From contig NZ_JODY01000006.1 of the NCBI RefSeq assembly GCF_000718015.1, positions 1 to 64,000 on the forward strand: a DNA stretch of 64,000 bases. The letters are read 5' to 3'. The DNA is from Streptomyces catenulae. Its GTDB lineage: Bacteria > Actinomycetota > Actinomycetes > Streptomycetales > Streptomycetaceae. The stretch's first letter is position 1. The number at the start of each line of letters is the position of its first letter. Below, piece by piece: positions 41,063 to 50,060 of this stretch. Made by a program: the position numbers and the translations under genes. The notes beneath the pieces were generated by a model. It was not told the DNA's origin. It saw only the letters and a program-made list of their open reading frames with translations, and searched no databases.

Positions 41063-42088
41063 GTGCGGACCCGCCCCGGCCACCCCCGCCGGATACCGGC
41101 CCTCGCCGTACCCATGACCCTCGGCGTCCTCGCCGCCGCCGGATTCGCCACGAGCTTCGTGCTCAACCGCGGGATGAGCCTGTCCGGTGGCTCGTGGCTG
41201 TGGTCCGCGAGCCTGCGCTACCTCTTCATGGTGGTGCCGATGGCCGCGCTGGTCGCGGTGCGCGGCGGTCTGCCCGCGGTGCTGCGCAGCCTGCGCGCCC
41301 GCCCCGCCCGCTGGCTCCTCTGGTCCACGATCGGCTTCGGCCTCTTCTACGCGCCGCTCGCCTGGGCCTCCCAGGTGGGCGCCGGGTGGCTGGTCGCCTC
41401 GACCTGGCAGCTGGTCATCGTCGCGGGCATCGCCATCGGCGCGCTGGGCGGCAACCGCGTCCCGCTCCGTACCGTCCTGGTCTCCCTACTGATCGTCATC
41501 GGGGTCGTCCTGACCCAGCTGGAAAACACCGGGGACACCGGCGCGGCCACCGCGCTCAAGGTGGTGGTCCCGGTGGTGATCGCGGCGGTCGCCTATCCGC
41601 TCGGCAACCGCATGCTGCTCGGTACGGACGGGCTCGACGGCGTCCAGCGGACCCTGGCGATGACGCTCGGTTCGCTGCCGCTGTGGCTGGTGCTGGCGGC
41701 CGTCGCGGGCGCCACCGCGGGGCCGCCGTCCGGCGGGCAGGTGCTCCAGTGCGTGATCGTCGCGCTCTTCTCCGGCGTCCTCGCCACCACCCTCTTCTTC
41801 CGCGCGACCGACCTCGTCCGCGACCGCCCCGCGGCGCTCGGCGCGGTCGAGGCGACCCAGGCGGTCGAGGTGCCGTTCACACTGCTCGGCGAGGCGCTGC
41901 TGCTCGGCGTCGCGGCGCCCGCACCGATCGGCTGGATCGGGCTGGCGCTGATCCTCGCCGGACTGTGTGTGCACGCCCTCGGCCACGGGCCCGCCGAGGA
42001 GGGCGCCGCATCCGCGGCGGTCCCGGCGGACGTCCCCCCGCCGGTCCCGCTCGCCCAGGAGGCCGGTGGCGCCGGGGGCGGCCGCTGA
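41063..42088 (+). CDS. DMT-superfamily multidrug efflux protein
   Basis: A 341-residue, ten-helix membrane protein of the drug/metabolite transporter superfamily, closest to the multidrug-efflux (EmrE-related) long group. Landmarks are GFATSFVLNRGMSLSGGSWLWSASLRYLF in the first repeat and VAYPLGNRMLL in the second, with ALGAVEATQAVEVPFTLLGE late. The C-terminus is a Pro/Ala-rich tail. GTG 41063 follows GGAGAG by 6 bases; the frame extends upstream to 40943 but without a site. Likely proton-coupled export of a small amphiphile. It follows the P450 gene after 160 bases with a weak hairpin between. Confidence 0.8.
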   Translation: MRTRPGHPRRIPALAVPMTLGVLAAAGFATSFVLNRGMSLSGGSWLWSASLRYLFMVVPMAALVAVRGGLPAVLRSLRARPARWLLWSTIGFGLFYAPLAWASQVGAGWLVASTWQLVIVAGIAIGALGGNRVPLRTVLVSLLIVIGVVLTQLENTGDTGAATALKVVVPVVIAAVAYPLGNRMLLGTDGLDGVQRTLAMTLGSLPLWLVLAAVAGATAGPPSGGQVLQCVIVALFSGVLATTLFFRATDLVRDRPAALGAVEATQAVEVPFTLLGEALLLGVAAPAPIGWIGLALILAGLCVHALGHGPAEEGAASAAVPADVPPPVPLAQEAGGAGGGR

Positions 42089-42156
42089 GCCGCGCCGGGG
42101 CGTGCGCCGCGGGGCGGTGCGGGGCGTACGGCTCCGCTTGCCGTCCCGTGGACCGC

Positions 42157-42186
42157 TTGCCGGTGCTAGCGGATGCGCGCTAGCGT
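42157..42186 (+). promoter_or_regulatory. Leaderless promoter with paired GCTAGC sites before the TA pair
   Basis: TTGCCG at 42157-42162, an 18-base spacer and TAGCGT at 42181-42186 lie 6 bases before GTG 42193, predicting a leaderless transcript. GCTAGC palindromes at 42165-42170 and 42179-42184 sit in the spacer and over the -10 box, 14 bp apart, and are likely autoregulatory sites for the RHH antitoxin. Confidence 0.6.
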
Positions 42187-42192
42187 GAAGGC

Positions 42193-42462
42193 GTGGCGAA
42201 AACACAGTTGAACGTCCGCGTGGACGAAGCCACCGCCGAGGCGGCCCGGGAGCGGGCCCTGCAGCGGGGAGTGAGCGTGAATCGCTATATCGAGGAGCTG
42301 GTCCTCCGGGACGCCGGGGAGGCCGGTCAGACCTTCGTCGAGGCCGCCTCCGACTTCATGAAGCAGTACGAGCGCGTCTTCGCCGAGGAATTCGGCCGCG
42401 GCGCGGCGGGGTCCGCGCGCGGCGCGGCCGGCGGCAGGGAAGGACACCCGGGCAAGAAGTGA
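42193..42462 (+). CDS. RHH antitoxin of a Fic/Doc-type pair
   Basis: An 89-residue protein with an N-terminal ribbon-helix-helix domain (KTQLNVRVDEATAEAARERALQRGVSVNRYIEELVLRDA, about 3-42) and a charged C-terminal tail (QTFVEAASDFMKQYERVFAEEFGRG) expected to wrap the toxin. It precedes and overlaps the Fic-like gene by 4 bases, the standard antitoxin-first arrangement. GTG 42193 appears leaderless. It should repress its own promoter through the GCTAGC pair. Confidence 0.85.
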   Translation: MAKTQLNVRVDEATAEAARERALQRGVSVNRYIEELVLRDAGEAGQTFVEAASDFMKQYERVFAEEFGRGAAGSARGAAGGREGHPGKK

Positions 42463-42830
42463 CGCTCCGCATCGACCTCGCCTGGCTCCTCCTCGTCGCC
42501 GAACAGCACACCCCGGGCGACCCCGCGGTCACCGACTGGGGCGCCCTCGTCGCCGCCGTCAGCCGCCACGAGGCGGAGATCATCGGCGTCCCCGTCTACA
42601 CCGACCCCCAGGACCGCGCCGCGGCCCTCCTCCAGATCCTGCTGCGGGTACCGGCGTTGGAGCGGTCCAACGCGATGTTCGCGACGGCCGTGGCCTACGG
42701 CTACCTCGTCGCCAGCGGGCTGAAGATCGCGACCTCGCCCGAGCGCGTCCGCGACCTCGCCCGCCTCGTCAAGGACGACACCACCGAACTCTCCGCCATC
42801 GCCGACGAACTGCGCAGCTGGACGGTCTGA
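42459..42830 (+). CDS. Fic/Doc-family toxin component, degenerate active site
   Basis: A 123-residue all-helical protein resembling the Doc group of Fic proteins (MTLRIDLAWLLLVAEQHTPGDPAVTDWGALVAAVSRH; then ALERSNAMFATAVAYGYLVASGL). Doc toxins use a motif HxFxx(A/G)N(K/G)R to phosphorylate or AMPylate targets. Here the aligned stretch is P65-A66-L67-E68-R69-S70-N71-A72-M73: the catalytic histidine and the basic residues are gone and only the asparagine remains. It may be inactive, act by another mechanism, or have repurposed residues. GTG 42459 is coupled to the antitoxin stop. Confidence 0.8.
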   Translation: MTLRIDLAWLLLVAEQHTPGDPAVTDWGALVAAVSRHEAEIIGVPVYTDPQDRAAALLQILLRVPALERSNAMFATAVAYGYLVASGLKIATSPERVRDLARLVKDDTTELSAIADELRSWTV

Positions 42831-43035
42831 CGCCGCCACCGGCCCCGCGATCGGACGCCCGTGCGAACGGATCGCGCCACGCCCCCTAGAATGGCCCTTC
42901 GGCCCCGCGCGCGGCCGGACACGGTGGGCACGCGGCACCGGCGGCATCCCGTACGGGAGACACCGACCGCCCTCGGCCCGGCCGTTGACCCGCAGGTCAA
43001 CAGGCCGTCCCTCCGTACGCAGCACTGAAGGACGC

Positions 43036-44307
43036 ATGCCCCAGTACCCCGCGCCGTCGGCACCCACGCCCCCCTCCGAGACGACGGCCGCGGATCCCGC
43101 GGCGCCCGACCCCGCGGCGGACCGCTACGCCCGCAAGGCCGTCGTCGCCTCCGCCGTCGGCTACGGTCTCGAAGGCTTCGACCTCCTCATCCTCAGCTTC
43201 GCGCTCTCCGCCGTCACCGCCGGACTCCAGCTGACGTCCACCCAGGCGGGATCGCTGACCACCCTCACCCTCATCGGCTGCGTCGTCGGCGGACTGCTCT
43301 TCGGGATGCTCTCCGACCGCCTCGGCCGGATCCGGGTGCTGTCCTGGTCGATCGTGCTCTTCGCCGTCTTCACCGGCGCCACCGCCCTCGCCCAGGACTT
43401 CCCGCAGCTCGCCACCTTCCGCTTCCTCGCCGGGATGGGCATCGGCGGCGAGTTCGGCATCGGCATGGCGCTCGCCGCCGAGGCGTTCCCCCGCCGCAAA
43501 CGCGCCCGCGGCACCTCCTACGTCGGCCTCGGCTGGCAGGCGGGCGTCCTCGCCGCCGCCCTCGTCTCCGCGCCCGTCATCAACGCCTGGGGCTGGCGCG
43601 CCCTCTTCGCGCTCGGCGTGGTGCCCGCCCTCGCCGCGTTCCTCTTCCGCCGCACCATGCGGGAGCCGACCGCCTTCACCGCCTCCGCCGAACGCGCCCG
43701 TCCGGCCACCGCACCGCTGCGCAGCCTCGTCGACACCCCCGCCGCCCGCCGCGCCACCCTCGGCGTCCTCGTCCTCACCTCCGTCCAGAACTTCGGCTAC
43801 TACGGCCTGATGACCTGGCTGCCCAGCTACCTCTCCCAGCAGTTCGGCTACAGCCTCACCAAGTCCGGTGCCTGGACCGCCGTCACCGTCCTCGGCATGG
43901 CCTGCGGCATCCTCGCCTTCGGCCACCTCGCCGACCGCATCGGCCGCCGCCCCACCTTCTGGCTCTTCCAGGCGGGCGCGGTCGTCACCGTCCTCGCCTA
44001 CGCCACCCTCACCACACCCGTCGCACTGCTCGTCGGCGGCGCCGTGATGGGCGCGTTCGTCAACGGCATGACCGGCGGCTACGGCGCGCTCATCGCCGAG
44101 CTGTACCCGACGCACGCCCGCGCCACCGCGCAGAACGTGCTGTTCAACCTGGGCCGCGGCGTCGGCGGCTTCGCCCCGCTCCTCGTCGCGCTGATCGCCG
44201 GGAGCTTCGGCTTCCAGAAGGCCATCGGCCTGCTCGCGGTCCTCTACGTCCTCGACATGGCCGCGATGTTCCTCATCCCCGAACGCAAGGGCGCGGCCCT
44301 GGACTGA
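43036..44307 (+). CDS. MFS transporter, aromatic acid:proton symporter type
   Basis: A 423-residue, 12-helix transporter. VGYGLEGFDLLILSFALSAVTAGLQL in helix 1, with its Gly/Asp pattern, and the loop LFGMLSDRLGRIRVL (DRxGR) are typical of the AAHS branch, importing aromatic acids such as benzoate or protocatechuate. The later EAFPRRKRARGTS and ELYPTHARATAQN motifs also fit. No aromatic catabolism genes are adjacent. ATG 43036 follows GAAGGA. Its 3-prime end overlaps the convergent methyltransferase gene by 35 bases. Confidence 0.9.
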   Translation: MPQYPAPSAPTPPSETTAADPAAPDPAADRYARKAVVASAVGYGLEGFDLLILSFALSAVTAGLQLTSTQAGSLTTLTLIGCVVGGLLFGMLSDRLGRIRVLSWSIVLFAVFTGATALAQDFPQLATFRFLAGMGIGGEFGIGMALAAEAFPRRKRARGTSYVGLGWQAGVLAAALVSAPVINAWGWRALFALGVVPALAAFLFRRTMREPTAFTASAERARPATAPLRSLVDTPAARRATLGVLVLTSVQNFGYYGLMTWLPSYLSQQFGYSLTKSGAWTAVTVLGMACGILAFGHLADRIGRRPTFWLFQAGAVVTVLAYATLTTPVALLVGGAVMGAFVNGMTGGYGALIAELYPTHARATAQNVLFNLGRGVGGFAPLLVALIAGSFGFQKAIGLLAVLYVLDMAAMFLIPERKGAALD

Positions 44308-45064
44308 CCCCCGCGACGGTGATGATCTCGGGGCTCGCCGGACCGTACGGCGAACGGTCCCAGTCGCCGTAGCGCTCCTCGACGGTGAGCCCCGCACCGG
44401 CCAGAAAGCCGTCGAGGGCGTCCGCGGAGAGGAAGCGGAGGGTGCTGTCGCCCCGTACGGGACGCGGCAGACCGGGCCCGGTGAGGGTGGTGGTGAACCG
44501 CACCAGCCCGCCGTCCACGGGACGGTGCACCCGGTGCGCGATCCGGGCCCGCGCCCCGTCCGGGCCGGTCACCGCCACCGCATGCTCCGGGGTCCACCGC
44601 TGCCACGCCCGCGCCGCCGGATTCCGCGTCTCGAACGCGAACCGGCCGCCGGGGGCCAGCGCCCGGCGGACGACGGTGAGCGCGGCCCGCAGCTCCGCGT
44701 CCGTGCACAGCACCTGGAAGGCGTGGCCGGTCATCACGGCGAGATCGAACTCCGGCGCCGCGCCGACACCGCCCAGCTCCGCCGGGTCGGTGGTGGCGCC
44801 CAGACCGGCCGCGATCCAGGTCGGGCCGTCGGGGGCGCCCGCGCGGGCGATGGCCAGCATCGCCGGATCCGGGTCGAGCCCGCACAGCCGCCCGCGGTGG
44901 CCGCGCTCCCGGGCCCGGCGCAGCAGGGTGCCGGTGCCGCAGCCGACATCGAGGACGGCATCGGCCCGCATCACCAGATCGAGGAAGAAGTCGTCACAGA
45001 CGCCCCAGGGGTTGCAGGCGTCGTACCAGTGCGCCAGGAGTTCGGCGTCGCCGCGGCCGGTCAT
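44273..45064 (-). CDS. Class I SAM-dependent methyltransferase
   Basis: A 263-residue methyltransferase. Motif I is DAVLDVGCGTGTLLRRARERGHRGRLCGLDPDPAMLAIARAG, with the aspartate of GLDPD binding the ribose; FDLAVMTGHAFQVLCTDAELRAAL and RALAPGGRFAFETRNP follow. The acceptor is unknown. ATG 45064 lies about 50 codons inside the open frame and is favoured because the upstream part is Arg/Pro-rich and overlaps the bio operon terminator area. The final 35 bases overlap the facing MFS gene, an antisense 3-prime overlap. Confidence 0.86.
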   Translation of the reverse strand: MTGRGDAELLAHWYDACNPWGVCDDFFLDLVMRADAVLDVGCGTGTLLRRARERGHRGRLCGLDPDPAMLAIARAGAPDGPTWIAAGLGATTDPAELGGVGAAPEFDLAVMTGHAFQVLCTDAELRAALTVVRRALAPGGRFAFETRNPAARAWQRWTPEHAVAVTGPDGARARIAHRVHRPVDGGLVRFTTTLTGPGLPRPVRGDSTLRFLSADALDGFLAGAGLTVEERYGDWDRSPYGPASPEIITVAGVSPGPRPCVRG

Positions 45065-45134
45065 GGTCGTCAGTGTGCCGGGGGCGGGACGGCCGGGCGA
45101 GTCACTTTCCGATGGCCGGGCCCGCCCCGCCCGC

Positions 45135-45836
45135 TCACCCCGGCAGCCGGAACGTCCCCGAGCCGCCGAGCGCGGGGGCCAGCCACCCCGGGGCCGCGGA
45201 GCGGAACGCGCCCGGCGGCAGGCCACCGGCGCCCTCCGGCACCAGGCCGAGCAGCGGGGCGTCGGCCGATTCGGGCAGGTCGGCGAGGTTGCAGCGGGAG
45301 GCCAGATCCGGTGCGGCGGGCCAACTGCCGATCACCACGCCCGCACAGCGCAGACCGTGGGTGCGCAGCGCCAGCGCGGTCAGCGCGGTCGCGTTGAGCG
45401 TGCCCAGCCCCGCCTCCGTCACCACCAGCACCGGCGCGCCCGCCAGCCGCGCCGCGTCCGCCAGCGTGCGGCCGTCCGCGTCGAACCGCACCAACAGCCC
45501 GCCCGCGCCCTCCACCAGCACCAGGTCGTGCGAGGCAGCCAGCTTCTCCGCGGCGTCGGCGACCTGCTGCGGCCCGACCGGCGTCCGGCCCGCCCGCGCC
45601 GCCGCCGTCGCCGGGGCCAACGGCTCGGGGAACCGCGCCAGTTCCTCCGTCGTCACCGCCCCGGCCAGCCGCGCCACCTCCGCCGCGTCACCCGGCTCAT
45701 CCGGCCCGACGCCGGTCTGCGCGGGCTTGAGCACGGCCACCGAACGGCCGTCCGCGAGCGCCGCCGCCGCGAGCGCCGCCGTCGTCACGGTCTTGCCGAT
45801 CCCGGTGCCGGTACCCGTCACGAACAGCACCGTCAT
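45135..45836 (-). CDS. bioD: Dethiobiotin synthetase
   Basis: A 233-residue ATP-dependent carboxylase that closes the ureido ring of 7,8-diaminopelargonate with CO2 to give dethiobiotin. The P-loop is GTGTGIGKT at residues 8-16. VLKPAQTG carries the substrate lysine, and LVLVEGAGGLLV matches the Mg/ATP glutamate motif. AAGGAGA precedes ATG 45836. Last gene of the bioB-bioA-bioD unit, 76 bases after bioA. Confidence 0.95.
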   Translation of the reverse strand: MTVLFVTGTGTGIGKTVTTAALAAAALADGRSVAVLKPAQTGVGPDEPGDAAEVARLAGAVTTEELARFPEPLAPATAAARAGRTPVGPQQVADAAEKLAASHDLVLVEGAGGLLVRFDADGRTLADAARLAGAPVLVVTEAGLGTLNATALTALALRTHGLRCAGVVIGSWPAAPDLASRCNLADLPESADAPLLGLVPEGAGGLPPGAFRSAAPGWLAPALGGSGTFRLPG

Positions 45837-45912
45837 GGTGTCTCCTTCAGCTTGTCGTACAGAGGAACCCCGCAGGGGAGGGCGCCCCGGGGGGAGCGGG
45901 GCGCCCGCGCCG

Positions 45913-47217
45913 TCAGCCCTCCCGGGCGGCCGCGCACACCGCGGCGCAGATCCGGGCCACGTCGTCGTCGCCGGTGACATACGGCGGCATGGTGTAGACG
46001 AGGTCCCGGAACGGGCGCAGCCACACGCCCTCCCGGACCGCCGCCGCCGTCGCCGCGGCCATGTCGACCTCGTGATCGAGCTGGACGACTCCGATCGCGC
46101 CCAGCACCCGGACGTCCCGCACCCCGGGCAGCTCCCGGGCCGCCGCTAGCCCGGTCCGCAGCCCGGACCCGATACGGCGCACCTCGCCCGCCCAGTCCTG
46201 CGACAGCAGCAGATCGACGCTGGCGCCCGCGACCGCGGTGGCCAGCGGATTGCCCATGAACGTCGGGCCGTGCGCCAGCACCGGCACCTCGCCGCGGGAG
46301 ATGCCCGCCGCCACCTCCGCGGTGCAGAGCGTCGCCGCCAGCGTCAGATAACCGCCGGTCAGCGCCTTGCCCAGACACATCACATCCGGGGCGACCCCGG
46401 CGTGCCCGGCGGCGAAGAGCGAGCCGGTGCGGCCGAAGCCGGTGGCGATCTCGTCGAAGACCAGCAGCACCCCGTGGGCGTCACACGCCTCGCGCAGCAC
46501 CCGCAGATAGCCCGGGTTGTGGAACGCCATCCCGCCCGCGCCCTGCACCACCGGCTCCACGATCACCGCGGCCAACTCGTCGGCGTGCCGGGCGATCAGC
46601 TCCCGCAGATGCGTGGCGTACGCCGCGTCGACCGGGGCGTCGAAGCCCGGCGGCGGCGCGTCCGCGAAGATCTGCCGCGGCAGGACGCCCCGCCACAGCT
46701 CGTGCATCCCGCCCTCGGGGTCGCAGACCGACATCGGGTGCCAGGTGTCGCCGTGGTAGCCGCCGCGCCAGGTCAGCAGCCGCTGCTTGCGCGGGCGGCC
46801 CACCGACCGCCAGTACTGCAGACACATCTTGGCGGCGACCTCGACCGCCACCGAACCGGAGTCGGCGAGGAAGACATGGCGCAGCGGCTCCGGCGTGATC
46901 GCGACCAGCCGCTCGGCCAGCCGCACGGCGGGCTCATGGGTGAGCCCGCCGAACATCACATGGCTCATCCGCCCCAGTTGCTCGCGCGCCGCCTCGTCCA
47001 GCACCGGGTGGCGGTAGCCGTGCACCGCCGACCACCACGACGCCATCCCGTCGACCAACTCGCGGTGCCCGCCCGCCGGTTCGGCCAGCCGCAGCCGCAC
47101 CCCGGCCGCCTCCTCGACCACCAGCGGCTCGGCGCGCCCGGGCATCGGACCGTACGGATGCCAGACGTGCTGCCGGTCGAGGGCGAGCAGATCGGCCGGG
47201 GAGAGCGGCTCAGGCAT
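45913..47217 (-). CDS. bioA: Adenosylmethionine-8-amino-7-oxononanoate aminotransferase
   Basis: A 434-residue PLP enzyme that uses S-adenosylmethionine as amino donor to convert 7-keto-8-aminopelargonate to diaminopelargonate. Marks are HVWHPYGPM at the N-terminus, [16 protein letters not shown] (substrate pocket), [43 protein letters not shown] and the Schiff-base lysine in [17 protein letters not shown]. The start ATG 47217 lies 8 bases inside the bioB stop region, so the genes are translationally coupled. Confidence 0.95.
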   Translation of the reverse strand: MPEPLSPADLLALDRQHVWHPYGPMPGRAEPLVVEEAAGVRLRLAEPAGGHRELVDGMASWWSAVHGYRHPVLDEAAREQLGRMSHVMFGGLTHEPAVRLAERLVAITPEPLRHVFLADSGSVAVEVAAKMCLQYWRSVGRPRKQRLLTWRGGYHGDTWHPMSVCDPEGGMHELWRGVLPRQIFADAPPPGFDAPVDAAYATHLRELIARHADELAAVIVEPVVQGAGGMAFHNPGYLRVLREACDAHGVLLVFDEIATGFGRTGSLFAAGHAGVAPDVMCLGKALTGGYLTLAATLCTAEVAAGISRGEVPVLAHGPTFMGNPLATAVAGASVDLLLSQDWAGEVRRIGSGLRTGLAAARELPGVRDVRVLGAIGVVQLDHEVDMAAATAAAVREGVWLRPFRDLVYTMPPYVTGDDDVARICAAVCAAAREG

Positions 47218-48394
47218 TGGGCGGCAGCTCCGTGCCCGCGCCCCGGCGGCGTACCGCCACCAGACCGCGCCGCACCTCGTCGGAGGGGGCGTCACCGGAG
47301 GCGGCGGCCTGCTCGGGGACCTCGGCGGCGCCGTGGCAGCCGCCCGCCCCGCCGTCGCCGCAGCCGCCGTCACCGCAGGTCCCGCCCGGGACCCGGTGCT
47401 CGGGCAGCGTGGTGGTGTCGGTGCCCTCCACCTCGAAACCGGCGTCCGCGATCATCGCCAGATCGTCCTTGCCCGCCTGGCCCTCACTGGTCAGGTAGTC
47501 GCCCAGGAAGAGGGAGTTGACGAGGTGCAGCGCCAGCGGCTGCATGCTCCGCAGATGCACCTCGCGCCCACCGGCCAGCCGCACCTCGACGTCCGGGCAG
47601 ACGAAACGGGTCATCGCCAGGATCCGCAGCGCCCGCTGCGGGGTGAGGTTCCACTCCTTCGCCAGCGGCGTCCCCTCGAACGGGATCAGGAAGTTCACCG
47701 GCACCGAGTCCGGGTCCAGCTCCCGCAGCGCGAACACCACGTCGACCAGGTCCGCGTCGCTCTCGCCCATCCCGGCGATCAGCCCGGAGCACGCCGACAT
47801 CCCGGCCGCCTGCGCCTGCTTGACGGTCTCCACCCGGTCCCCGAAGTCATGGGTGGTGCAGATGTCGCCGTAGGTCGCCTCGGAGGTGTTGAGGTTGTGG
47901 TTGTAGGCGTCCGCCCCGGCCTCCCGCAGCCGTCCGGCCTGGCCGTCCGTCAGCAGCCCGAGGCAGGCGCACACCTCGACGCCCTCGTTCTGCTCCTTGA
48001 TGGCGGAGATGGTCTCCGACACCCGGTCGACGTCCCGGTCGGTCGGCCCGCGCCCGCTGGCCACCAGGCACACCCGCTTGGCGCCCCCGGCCACCCCGGC
48101 GGCCGCCGCCCGTGACGCCTCCTCCGGCTTCAGCCAGGTGTACTTGAGGATCTCCGCCTTCGACCCGAGCCGCTGCGAGCAGTACGAGCAGTCCTCGGGG
48201 CAGAGCCCGGACTTGAGGTTGACGAGGTAGTTGAGCTTCACCCGCCGGCCGAACCATTTGCGGCGCACCCGGCCGGCCGCGGCCACGACGTCGAGCAGGT
48301 CGTCATCGGACGTCGCCAGTACGGCGAGCGCCTCTTCACGGGTCGGCAGCTCGCGCCGCAGCCCCTTCTCCACCAACGTGTTCAGCAGCTCCAT
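47210..48394 (-). CDS. bioB: Biotin synthase
   Basis: A 394-residue radical-SAM enzyme that inserts sulfur into dethiobiotin. The radical cluster ligands are C65, C69 and C72 (LCPEDCSYC); other conserved parts are [19 protein letters not shown] and [37 protein letters not shown]. Compared with the usual 330-350 residues, the C-terminus is extended by about 55 residues with a Gly/Cys-rich stretch ([18 protein letters not shown]) that could bind metal or feed a cluster; such tails are known in streptomycete BioB. First gene of the operon, divergent from bioF. Confidence 0.95.
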   Translation of the reverse strand: MELLNTLVEKGLRRELPTREEALAVLATSDDDLLDVVAAAGRVRRKWFGRRVKLNYLVNLKSGLCPEDCSYCSQRLGSKAEILKYTWLKPEEASRAAAAGVAGGAKRVCLVASGRGPTDRDVDRVSETISAIKEQNEGVEVCACLGLLTDGQAGRLREAGADAYNHNLNTSEATYGDICTTHDFGDRVETVKQAQAAGMSACSGLIAGMGESDADLVDVVFALRELDPDSVPVNFLIPFEGTPLAKEWNLTPQRALRILAMTRFVCPDVEVRLAGGREVHLRSMQPLALHLVNSLFLGDYLTSEGQAGKDDLAMIADAGFEVEGTDTTTLPEHRVPGGTCGDGGCGDGGAGGCHGAAEVPEQAAASGDAPSDEVRRGLVAVRRRGAGTELPPNA

Positions 48395-48459
48395 GGCGAC
48401 GATCCTGGCGTACGCCGGTACCCCTGGCCAAGGAGGATTCCCACAACGCGCCCAGATCG

Positions 48460-48481
48460 GGGTGTGTGTATCACCACACCC
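48460..48481. promoter_or_regulatory. Inverted repeat between bioB and bioF
   Basis: GGGTGTG at 48460-48466 and CACACCC at 48475-48481 form 7-bp arms around an 8-base centre, within the 200-base divergent promoter region of the biotin genes. A regulator such as a TetR-type BioQ or BirA-like protein might bind here, but the sequence does not clearly match a consensus I know. Confidence 0.45.
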
Positions 48482-48594
48482 TGGGGCGGTGGAACGACCG
48501 CTAACGTCTATCGGCAGTCCACAATCGCCAACGACCCCGCCCGCCCTGCCGACGGCCCCCGCGGGTGGGGCCGCAAGGGAAGCGAAGGAAGCCG

Positions 48595-49800
48595 ATGCCA
48601 GCGGATCCCGCCCTGCCGCCACCCCGCGACGCCCCCCGCGCCGACGCGGCCCCGCCGGACCCCGGCGCGGCGTTCGACTGGCTCGACGAGGCCCACGCGG
48701 CACGGCTCCGTGCCGGTCTGCGCCGCACCCTGCGCCCCCGCTCCGCCCACTGCGAACTGCTGGACCTGGCGAGCAACGACTACCTCGGACTCGCCCGCCA
48801 CCCGCTGGTCACCCGCGCCGCCGCGCAGGCCGCGCACCGCTGGGGCGCCGGTGCCACCGGCTCCCGGCTGGTCACCGGCACCACCGAACTCCACACCACG
48901 CTGGAGGCCGAACTCGCCGCGTTCTGCGGCGTCGAGGCGGCGCTGGTGCTCTCCTCCGGGTACGCCGCCAACCTCGCCGCCGTCACCGCCCTCACCGGCA
49001 CCGGCACCCTCGTCGTCTCCGACGCCGCGAACCACGCCTCCCTCATCGACGGCTGCCGCCTCTCCCGCGCCCGTACGGCCGTCGTCGCCCACACCGACCC
49101 CGCCGCCGTGGACGCCGCGCTCTCCGCGCACGGCGGCCGGGCGCTCGCCGTCACCGACGCGGTGTTCTCCGTCGACGGCGACGCCGCGCCGCTGCCCGCC
49201 CTCGCCGCCGCCTGCCGCCGCCACCGCGCGGGTCTCCTCGTCGACGACGCCCACGGGCTCGGGGTGCTCGGCGACGGCGGACGCGGCGCCGTCGCCGCCG
49301 CCGGGCTCGCCGGTGCCCCGGACACCGTCGCCACCGTGACGCTGTCGAAGTCCCTCGGCTCCCAGGGCGGCGCGGTCCTCGGCCCGGCGCGGGTCATCGA
49401 GCATCTGGTCAACACCGCGCGGACGTTCATCTTCGACACCGGGCTGGCCCCGGCGGCGGTCGGCGCCGCCCTCGCCGCCCTGCGGCTGCTGCGCCGCGAA
49501 CCGGAGCGCGCGGCCCGCACCCGCGAGGTCGCCGCCGCGCTGCACCACCGGCTGACCGCCGCCGGGCTGGCGGCGGTCCGGCCGGACGCCGCCGTCGTCG
49601 CGGTCCGCGCGCCCTCGCCGGACGCCGCCGTCCGCTGGGCGGCCGACTGCCGCGCCGCCGGACTGCTCGTCGGCTGCTTCCGCCCGCCGTCCGTCCCCGA
49701 CGGGATCTCCCGGGTCCGCCTGACGGCCCGCGCCGACCTGACGGACGCCCAGCTGCGTACGGCGGTACGCACCTTGGCGGAGACCGCGCCGCGCGGCTGA
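48595..49800 (+). CDS. bioF: 8-amino-7-oxononanoate synthase
   Basis: A 401-residue PLP enzyme condensing pimeloyl-ACP (or CoA) with alanine to form 7-keto-8-aminopelargonate, the first dedicated biotin step. Landmarks: [49 protein letters not shown] and the PLP lysine in [16 protein letters not shown]. An extra Pro/Ala-rich N-terminus of about 35 residues precedes the catalytic core. GAAGGAA lies before ATG 48595. Divergent from bioBAD across a 200-base shared control region. Confidence 0.94.
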   Translation: MPADPALPPPRDAPRADAAPPDPGAAFDWLDEAHAARLRAGLRRTLRPRSAHCELLDLASNDYLGLARHPLVTRAAAQAAHRWGAGATGSRLVTGTTELHTTLEAELAAFCGVEAALVLSSGYAANLAAVTALTGTGTLVVSDAANHASLIDGCRLSRARTAVVAHTDPAAVDAALSAHGGRALAVTDAVFSVDGDAAPLPALAAACRRHRAGLLVDDAHGLGVLGDGGRGAVAAAGLAGAPDTVATVTLSKSLGSQGGAVLGPARVIEHLVNTARTFIFDTGLAPAAVGAALAALRLLRREPERAARTREVAAALHHRLTAAGLAAVRPDAAVVAVRAPSPDAAVRWAADCRAAGLLVGCFRPPSVPDGISRVRLTARADLTDAQLRTAVRTLAETAPRG

Positions 49801-50060
49801 CCCGCCCGGGCGGCGGATGCGCCGGAGCCGCCGTTAGCCGCCGGGCGGCCGCCGCGGGCCTGCGACCCGCGCCCGCACCGGAGGATTCACCGCTTCGGGC
49901 GAGAGATATGGGCATTTCGTGGTGGATGGCGGGGCGTACCGGCAGCATGGACCGCCGGTCCGCACCCCGGCGTGCGCGGCCGACTCGGTGACCGAGCGGC
50001 GTCCCGCCTCCCGCCCGTGCGCCGGATCCGACCCCCGTTGGGAAGAAGGACGGCACCGCG

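Noticed and set aside
39538..42088. Natural-product gene cluster around the P450 and exporter
   Set aside because: No synthase, carrier protein, terpene cyclase or precursor gene is adjacent; two genes do not make a cluster.
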